DNA of 7,006 nt from Acidobacteriota bacterium (GTDB taxonomy: Bacteria > Acidobacteriota > Terriglobia > 20CM-2-55-15). The position numbers and the translations under genes were made by a program. Positions 5,301 to 7,006 of this stretch are shown here, piece by piece (the stretch's first letter is position 1; each line of letters starts with the position of its first letter). The notes below the pieces were generated by a model. That model saw only the letters and a list, made by a program, of their open reading frames with translations. It had not been told where the DNA came from and ran no database searches. Location: NCBI GenBank assembly GCA_003223895.1, contig QHXD01000217.1:1-7006 (forward strand), written 5' to 3'.

Positions 5301-7006
5301 TGGCGGTGACAGCATTCTCGCCATTCAGTTGGTCAGCCGAGCACGACGCCGGGGATTGGCTCTGACCACCCGCGATATATTCCAGCATCCGACAGTCGCC
5401 GCCCTGGTGACTGCCGCCAGCACCACGCACGCGACCGCCGGAATCATGTCTGTGGATGACGGAGTGGGGTCCGTTGTCCCGACTCCGATCATGCGCCGGC
5501 TCCTGGAGAGAGACACTTCCTGCCGACGGATCAGCCAATCGATGCTATTGCAGGTCCCGGCGGATCTGGGGGAAGGAACGCTCGTGCAGGGCCTGCAGAC
5601 GTTGCTCGACCATCACGATGCGCTGCGCCTGCGAGTGCGAGATGGCGGGCTGGAGGTTCGCCCTCGAGAGTCGGTGCGTGCTTCGGAATGTTTGCGGGTC
5701 GTCGATGCCGGCGAGGCAATTCCGGCCGAAGAAGCCGGCGTAGCGGAAATGCGCCTCGACCCCGACGCAGGTGTGATGTTGCAGGCCGTATGGTTTCGCC
5801 CTGGACGGCTTCGTATCACGATCCATCACCTGGCGGTCGATGCGGTTTCCTGGCGCATTCTGATCGCCGACCTTGCATCCGCTTGCCAGGATGCAGGGCG
5901 GCCGCTATGCCCGTGCGGCACGTCGTTCCGCGGGTGGGCGGCTCGGCTGAACCAGGAAGCGCGAAGGCCGGAACGCACTGGGGAACTGGCGTACTGGACC
6001 GATATGCTTCGCGAGCCCGTTGCTCCGATCTTCCGCCGCAAGCTGGACCCGAGGAGGGATACCGCGGGCGTAGCCGGCAGACTTGTTGTCAAACTCGCCG
6101 CGAAAACAACCGAAGTGTTGTTAGGCGCGGCACGCACCGCGTTTCGCGCGCGCACGCATGAGATTTTGTTGGCGTCGTTCGCCGCAGCCGTTACAAAGTG
6201 GCGCCGGCGCCGCGATCGCGGTCAGGGCACGGCGGTACGGTTGGATCTCGAGGGGCACGGCAGAGAAGAGATCTTCGAAGGCGTGGACCTGTCGCGCACC
6301 GTGGGCTGGTTCACCAGCGTGTACCCCGTCCACCTGGAAGCCAGCCCCTCGGATCCAACCTCCGTGTTGAAACAGATCAAGGAGCAACTGCGGCATCTGC
6401 CGGACAACGGCATCGGATATGGGCTGCTGCGCTATTTGAACCAGGAGACGGCACGGGCACTGAGCGAATTACCCGCCTCGGAAATCTGCTTCAATTACCT
6501 GGGCCGTATAGCGAACGAGGAATCGACGGAATGGGGAATGGTCCCCGAAGCGGAGTCGTTTAGCGGCTCTTGCGATCCGGAAATGCCGCTGAACTACGGC
6601 CTGGAATTGAACGCTCTGATTCTGGACGGGACCTCAGGGCCACAACTTTCGGTTACCTTGTCCTGGGCGCCGGCGCTGGTTTGCGAATCGGAAGTGCGCG
6701 ATCTCGCCGAGAGTTGGTTTGCGGAGTTGGACGGGCTCGCGCGCGAGGTCGCGCGACCCGGCGCGGGTGGATTGACTCCTTCGGATGTCCCGCTGGTTGC
6801 GTTGACCCAGTCCGCAATCGATCGGCTGGAGGCCAAACATGGACGTATCGACGAGATTCAGCCGTTATCCCCGCTGCAGGAAGGACTCCTGTTCCATTCG
6901 CTTTACGACCGGCAGGCTGCAGACCTGTACACGGTCCAGTTGATCGTCGGGTTGGAGGGGCCGCTTGATCCAAAAATTCTGAGGACCCGCGCGGAATCGG
7001 TGTTGC
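2305..7006 (+). CDS. Non-ribosomal peptide synthetase, C-A(Ser)-T-E-C..., 3' end outside window
   Basis: A single open frame runs from ATG 2305 to the window edge (1567 complete codons, no stop). The order is condensation (residues about 8-435), adenylation (about 455-955), thiolation (about 970-1037), epimerisation (about 1052-1495) and the first 50 or so residues of a second condensation domain. Each keeps its core motifs: HHIVNDG in C1, YTSGSTGRPKG in A, LGGDSI in T, and HHLAVDAVSW in E. The enzyme should activate L-serine, tether it to the T domain (S1003), condense it with an upstream acyl donor, epimerise it to D-serine and pass it to the next module. C1 sits right at the N-terminus without a loading A-T pair, so the donor must arrive from a separate carrier protein or acyl-CoA. 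C1 and A are EntF-like, but EntF is C-A-T-TE, so an E domain and further modules mark a different product. No tailoring, transport or DHB-synthesis genes are in the window. A cytoplasmic multidomain protein is expected. Confidence 0.95.
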   Translation, partial: MSTPGVYPDLVLSAAQLGVWVAQKLDPTSPIFNLGQYVDIRGSVDSELLERALRQVVDETETLRVVLREGDSGPRQTIRPSVDWQLQIIDMGRESDPVAAAQAWMRGDLARPVDLRDGQLFAYALLRVSPGRAFWYQRNHHIVNDGFGGWLVTRRVAEVYSRLQNRQSPTGSPFLPLLDLLEDERTYRASNQFERDKRYWIDSMGGAPEPVSLGSRPATGSGIPIRRTVLLPASVTNSLRQIAYQTGATLTQVVSAALATYLYRMTGSTDAWLGLTVAGRIGAVARRTPGMMSDVLPVRVTLGPELPFGQVVQQISLEHRRVLKHQRFRSEDIRRSLGLLASGRKLYGPIVNAMPFDYDLRFGRYRATTHNLANGPVDDLAIAVYDQSDSGTLRLDFDAYPAVHTVDDLAAHERRFLRCLKEARVTEPIWRMNLLDQRERQQVLVKWNDTGRAVEQTMLPALIEAQVARKPKAIALVFGESTFTYHELNRRANQVAHRLIELGVGPETCVAIAAPRSVEMVVGLIGILKSGAAYLPIDPEYPSDRLALIVGDARPPVILTVSATAARVPRGDWRTLMLDRYEDLAAGAVNATGNPRDEDRIQPLRPQHPAYIIYTSGSTGRPKGVTNTHAGIVNRLRWMQAAYGLTSQDRVLQKTPFGFDVSVWEFFWPLLEGATLVVARPGGHRDAGYLAELIRQQRITTVHFVPSMLQAFLLEPSVVECSTLRRVICSGEALSPELQTEFQRKLDVPLHNLYGPTEAAVDVTFWECQQDGPPEAVPIGRPIWNTNLYVLDAVLQPTPVEVGGELYIAGVGLARGYLNRPALTAERFVADPYGDGTRMYRTGDLARWRAGVLEYLGRSDHQVKIRGFRIELGEVETAILRDPEVAQAVVVAREYKPGDRRLVGYVVPAAGVKVDADALRESLAQVLPDYLVPAAIVSLDALPLSANGKLDRKALPAPDFTGDQPSRLPRTPQEEAFCSLFAEILGVPRVGVDDSFFELGGDSILAIQLVSRARRRGLALTTRDIFQHPTVAALVTAASTTHATAGIMSVDDGVGSVVPTPIMRRLLERDTSCRRISQSMLLQVPADLGEGTLVQGLQTLLDHHDALRLRVRDGGLEVRPRESVRASECLRVVDAGEAIPAEEAGVAEMRLDPDAGVMLQAVWFRPGRLRITIHHLAVDAVSWRILIADLASACQDAGRPLCPCGTSFRGWAARLNQEARRPERTGELAYWTDMLREPVAPIFRRKLDPRRDTAGVAGRLVVKLAAKTTEVLLGAARTAFRARTHEILLASFAAAVTKWRRRRDRGQGTAVRLDLEGHGREEIFEGVDLSRTVGWFTSVYPVHLEASPSDPTSVLKQIKEQLRHLPDNGIGYGLLRYLNQETARALSELPASEICFNYLGRIANEESTEWGMVPEAESFSGSCDPEMPLNYGLELNALILDGTSGPQLSVTLSWAPALVCESEVRDLAESWFAELDGLAREVARPGAGGLTPSDVPLVALTQSAIDRLEAKHGRIDEIQPLSPLQEGLLFHSLYDRQAADLYTVQLIVGLEGPLDPKILRTRAESVL
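2326..3609 (+). other. NRPS condensation domain 1, EntF-like
   Basis: Residues about 8-435 of the NRPS. The first motif reads LVLSAAQLGVWVAQKLDP, like the AAQ.GIW.A.KL start of EntF. The active-site motif is N-HHIVNDG (H140, H141, D145, G146), intact. The region FDYDLRFG ... THNLANGPVDDL matches the FDYQL ... THTLATGPVNDL block of EntF (comparison from memory). C domains of this type at a protein N-terminus commonly take an acyl or aryl group from a partner carrier, so the peptide is probably N-capped. Confidence 0.9.
3667..5169 (+). other. NRPS adenylation domain, predicted serine-activating
   Basis: Residues about 455-955. Visible core motifs include YTSGSTGRPKG (614-624), NLYGPTEAAVD (752-762), YRTGDLARW, GRSDHQVKIRGFRIELGEVE, and the catalytic lysine K949 in SANGKLDRKAL. 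Aligning to GrsA positions 235, 236, 239, 278, 299, 301, 322, 330, 331 and 517 gives D660, V661, W664, H703, I728, S730, L753, V761, D762 and K949, i.e. DVWHISLVDK. The EntF serine code is DVWHFSLVDK, so only the 299 position differs (Ile for Phe). Serine is predicted with high confidence. Confidence 0.9.
5212..5415 (+). other. NRPS thiolation (peptidyl carrier) domain
   Basis: Residues about 970-1037, containing DDSFFELGGDSILAIQLVSR. S1003 is the phosphopantetheine attachment site. The GGDSI rather than GGHSL form is typical of carrier domains that feed an epimerisation domain, which agrees with the E domain that follows. A 4'-phosphopantetheinyl transferase must be supplied from elsewhere in the genome. 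Confidence 0.93.
5458..6789 (+). other. NRPS epimerisation domain, motifs intact
   Basis: Residues about 1052-1495. It starts with VVPTPIMRRLLE (the 'PL.P.Q..f' position of E domains), then carries HHLAVDAVSWRIL (H1174, H1175, D1179, S1182, W1183), EGHGRE (1316-1321), RTVGWFTSVYPV (1331-1342), NGIGYGLLRYL and CFNYLGR. All are recognised E-domain motifs, so conversion of carrier-bound L-Ser (or acyl-L-Ser) to D is expected. Slightly odd is the PLCPCGTSF segment (1200-1208), where related domains usually have a P-rich cysteine-free stretch. Confidence 0.92.
6844..7006 (+). other. NRPS condensation domain 2, N-terminal part only
   Basis: Residues about 1514-1567, cut by the window end. IQPLSPLQEGLLFHSLYD is the C1 motif of condensation domains that follow an epimerisation domain (DCL type, D-configured donor with L acceptor), and it is followed by YTVQLIVGLEGPLD. 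The HHxxxDG motif lies beyond the window, so activity cannot be confirmed. Its presence shows that at least one further module follows in this protein. Confidence 0.88.

Noticed and set aside
5688..6161. 157-aa reading frame on the plus strand
   Set aside because: Alternate frame inside the epimerisation domain, Arg-rich, no ribosome-binding site or domain.
2305..7006. Frameshift or pseudogene in the NRPS
   Set aside because: I translated the whole stretch in one frame: no stop, and all domain motifs appear in order, so the gene is intact as far as visible.
1..7006. CRISPR arrays, tRNA or rRNA genes, insertion sequences
   Set aside because: No spaced direct repeats, cloverleaf-like segments, rRNA-like sequence, transposase motifs or terminal inverted repeats were seen; the only repeat array is coding and inside the peptidase gene.

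Overview
This is a GC-rich bacterial window in which every supportable gene lies on the + strand. It joins two apparently unrelated pieces. The first (1-2113) is the end of a small regulatory/protease gene group. The second (2305-7006) is the start of a large non-ribosomal peptide synthetase (NRPS) gene that runs off the right edge. The combination of a CHAT caspase-like gene, a zinc-finger anti-sigma-like gene and a secreted S8 peptidase, in a genome that also carries an NRPS, resembles soil Acidobacteriota (Solibacter-like) loci as I remember them. That lineage call is an inference from gene content and style; there is no rRNA or marker gene here.

Left part: 1-141 is the last 46 codons of a CHAT-domain protein. 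After a 67-bp gap comes a 202-aa protein (209-817) with an N-terminal H-x3-C-x2-C zinc-binding anti-sigma-type motif, no membrane segment, and a beta-rich C-terminal half. Three bases after its stop begins a 430-aa exported subtilisin-family (S8) protein (821-2113) with a signal peptide, a propeptide-like region and the catalytic His and Ser motifs. The position of the catalytic Asp is occupied by Asn (N141), and a run of five consecutive eight-residue units is inserted between the Asp and His motifs. These genes look like one operon. The best guess is a signal-controlled protease module whose sigma factor, if there is one, and CHAT catalytic core lie upstream of the window.

Middle: 2114-2304 has no gene. 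It holds a GC-rich hairpin (2253-2269) with a short T tract and a strong Shine-Dalgarno for the NRPS.

Right part: the NRPS frame is open from the ATG at 2305 to the window end (1567 codons seen). Its domain order is C-A-T-E-C(partial). The first C and A domains look like those of EntF (enterobactin synthetase). The A-domain specificity residues read D-V-W-H-I-S-L-V-D-K, one residue away from EntF's serine code. The T domain has the LGGDSI form expected before an epimerase, and the E domain keeps HHxxxDxxSW. The predicted output of this first module is a D-serine residue, probably N-acylated by an acyl or aryl group delivered in trans. It would be passed to the next module, whose C domain is only just entered at the window edge.
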